Assembly: GCA_938021445.1 (NCBI GenBank) | Contig: CALIGR010000047.1 | Span: forward strand, 1 to 6,111 | Length of the DNA: 6,111 bases | DNA from: an uncultured Candidatus Altimarinota bacterium | Lineage (GTDB): Bacteria > Patescibacteriota > Gracilibacteria > UBA4473 | Direction: 5' to 3' | Shown: piece by piece, positions 5,972 to 6,111 of the stretch | How positions within the stretch are numbered: position 1 is the stretch's first letter | Layout of the letters: each line of letters starts with the position of its first letter | Made by a program: the position numbers and the translations under genes | The notes under the pieces: generated by a model | Databases searched by the model: none | The model's input: the letters and a program-made list of their open reading frames with translations, nothing else | What the model was told of the DNA's origin: nothing

Positions 5972-6111
5972 ATGGAGTTAAAAAATTCAGGCTGGCTCAG
6001 TAAAAGTGGAAGACCAGTGCGTCGGTCTGTCCAGTATTTTTTACTTGGAGGACTTATGACGTTTGCCACGATTTGGGTCTTTGCGAAGAGTTGGGTGGCG
6101 AATGAAGCTGG
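5972..6111 (+). CDS. Membrane-anchored protein, N-terminal fragment (cut by window end)
   Basis: An open frame runs from ATG 5972 to the window end (46 codons plus two bases) without a stop. The visible protein is a short basic N-terminal region (residues 1-19, with K/R at 4, 11, 14, 17 and 18) followed by a hydrophobic segment, about 20-42 (SVQYFLLGGLMTFATIWVF...). This reads as a cytoplasmic tail plus a membrane anchor or uncleaved signal, placing the rest outside the cytoplasm or in further membrane spans. Two starts are possible: 5972 with GGGGAG upstream, and an in-frame ATG at 6056 (M29) with an even better GGAGG. The first gives the classical positive-inside layout. The fragment is too short to identify the family. 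Confidence 0.7.
   Translation, partial: MELKNSGWLSKSGRPVRRSVQYFLLGGLMTFATIWVFAKSWVANEA
6047..6051 (+). promoter_or_regulatory. Internal Shine-Dalgarno GGAGG for alternative start 6056
   Basis: GGAGG lies 4 bases before an in-frame ATG at 6056. It is the strongest Shine-Dalgarno match in the window. Starting there would remove the basic N-terminal tail and leave an N terminus inside the hydrophobic segment (MTFATIWVFAKSW...). It would suit a transcript from the promoter at 5932-5960, giving a leader of about 90 bases. It could also be chance, since the bases encode Leu-Gly-Gly in the longer frame. Confidence 0.4.

Noticed and set aside
5959..6003. 14-codon open frame from the ATG that overlaps the TATAAT box
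   Set aside because: Its ATG is part of the -10 element and would not be on the transcript from that promoter. It has no Shine-Dalgarno and overlaps the better-supported frame at 5972.

Overview
The window carries six complete or near-complete protein genes and the start of a seventh, all on the + strand and tightly packed (gaps of 0 to 69 bases, no gene-free stretch over 100 bases). It has no RNA gene, CRISPR array, insertion sequence or long repeat that I can see.

Layout. (1) Positions 2-2182 hold three consecutive prepilin-like genes resembling the minor pilin/pseudopilin sets PilV-PilW-PilX and GspI-GspJ-GspK. The first two have a classical class III signal peptide with Glu at +5 of the mature protein. 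The third is larger, lacks that Glu and has the 'AAESG'-type signature of PilX/GspK-like proteins. (2) Positions 2230-3345 hold a short-form HD-domain dGTP triphosphohydrolase (dgt) with all expected motifs. (3) Positions 3415-4752 hold a CNNM/CBS/CorC_HlyC membrane protein of the 'hemolysin C / CorC' family. (4) Positions 4753-5928 hold a DegT/DnrJ/EryC1/StrS-type PLP-dependent aminotransferase whose ATG directly follows the previous stop codon. (5) A textbook sigma70-type promoter (TTGATT, 17 bases, TATAAT) leads into a truncated membrane-anchored protein starting at 5972 or 6056.

Organism. It is a bacterium with a moderate, slightly AT-rich composition. The PilV-like protein reads '...YLAQECVELMRNKRD..W...' and ends '...LTNWYKP', and the PilX-like protein reads 'ERAYYGAESGVE'. 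I associate both styles with Candidate Phyla Radiation (Patescibacteria) and some Gram-positive genomes. Gene packing and the scarcity of Shine-Dalgarno sequences do not contradict this, but the assignment is inference from memory, not a database match. All six visible stops are TAA (five) or TAG (one) and no gene uses in-frame TGA, so the standard bacterial code suffices.

How the genes relate. The three prepilins probably form one functional unit: a minor pilin or pseudopilin tip complex made with a pilus assembly machine encoded elsewhere. dgt (dNTP pool control), the CorC-family protein (ion transport or tolerance) and the aminotransferase (probably nucleotide-sugar amination) have no obvious shared pathway with the pilins and look like a housekeeping run. 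I found no convincing evidence of a new biological system. The most useful leads are the promoter/start conflict at the right edge, the unusual hydrophobic segment in the aminotransferase, and the cysteine-rich minor pilin set.
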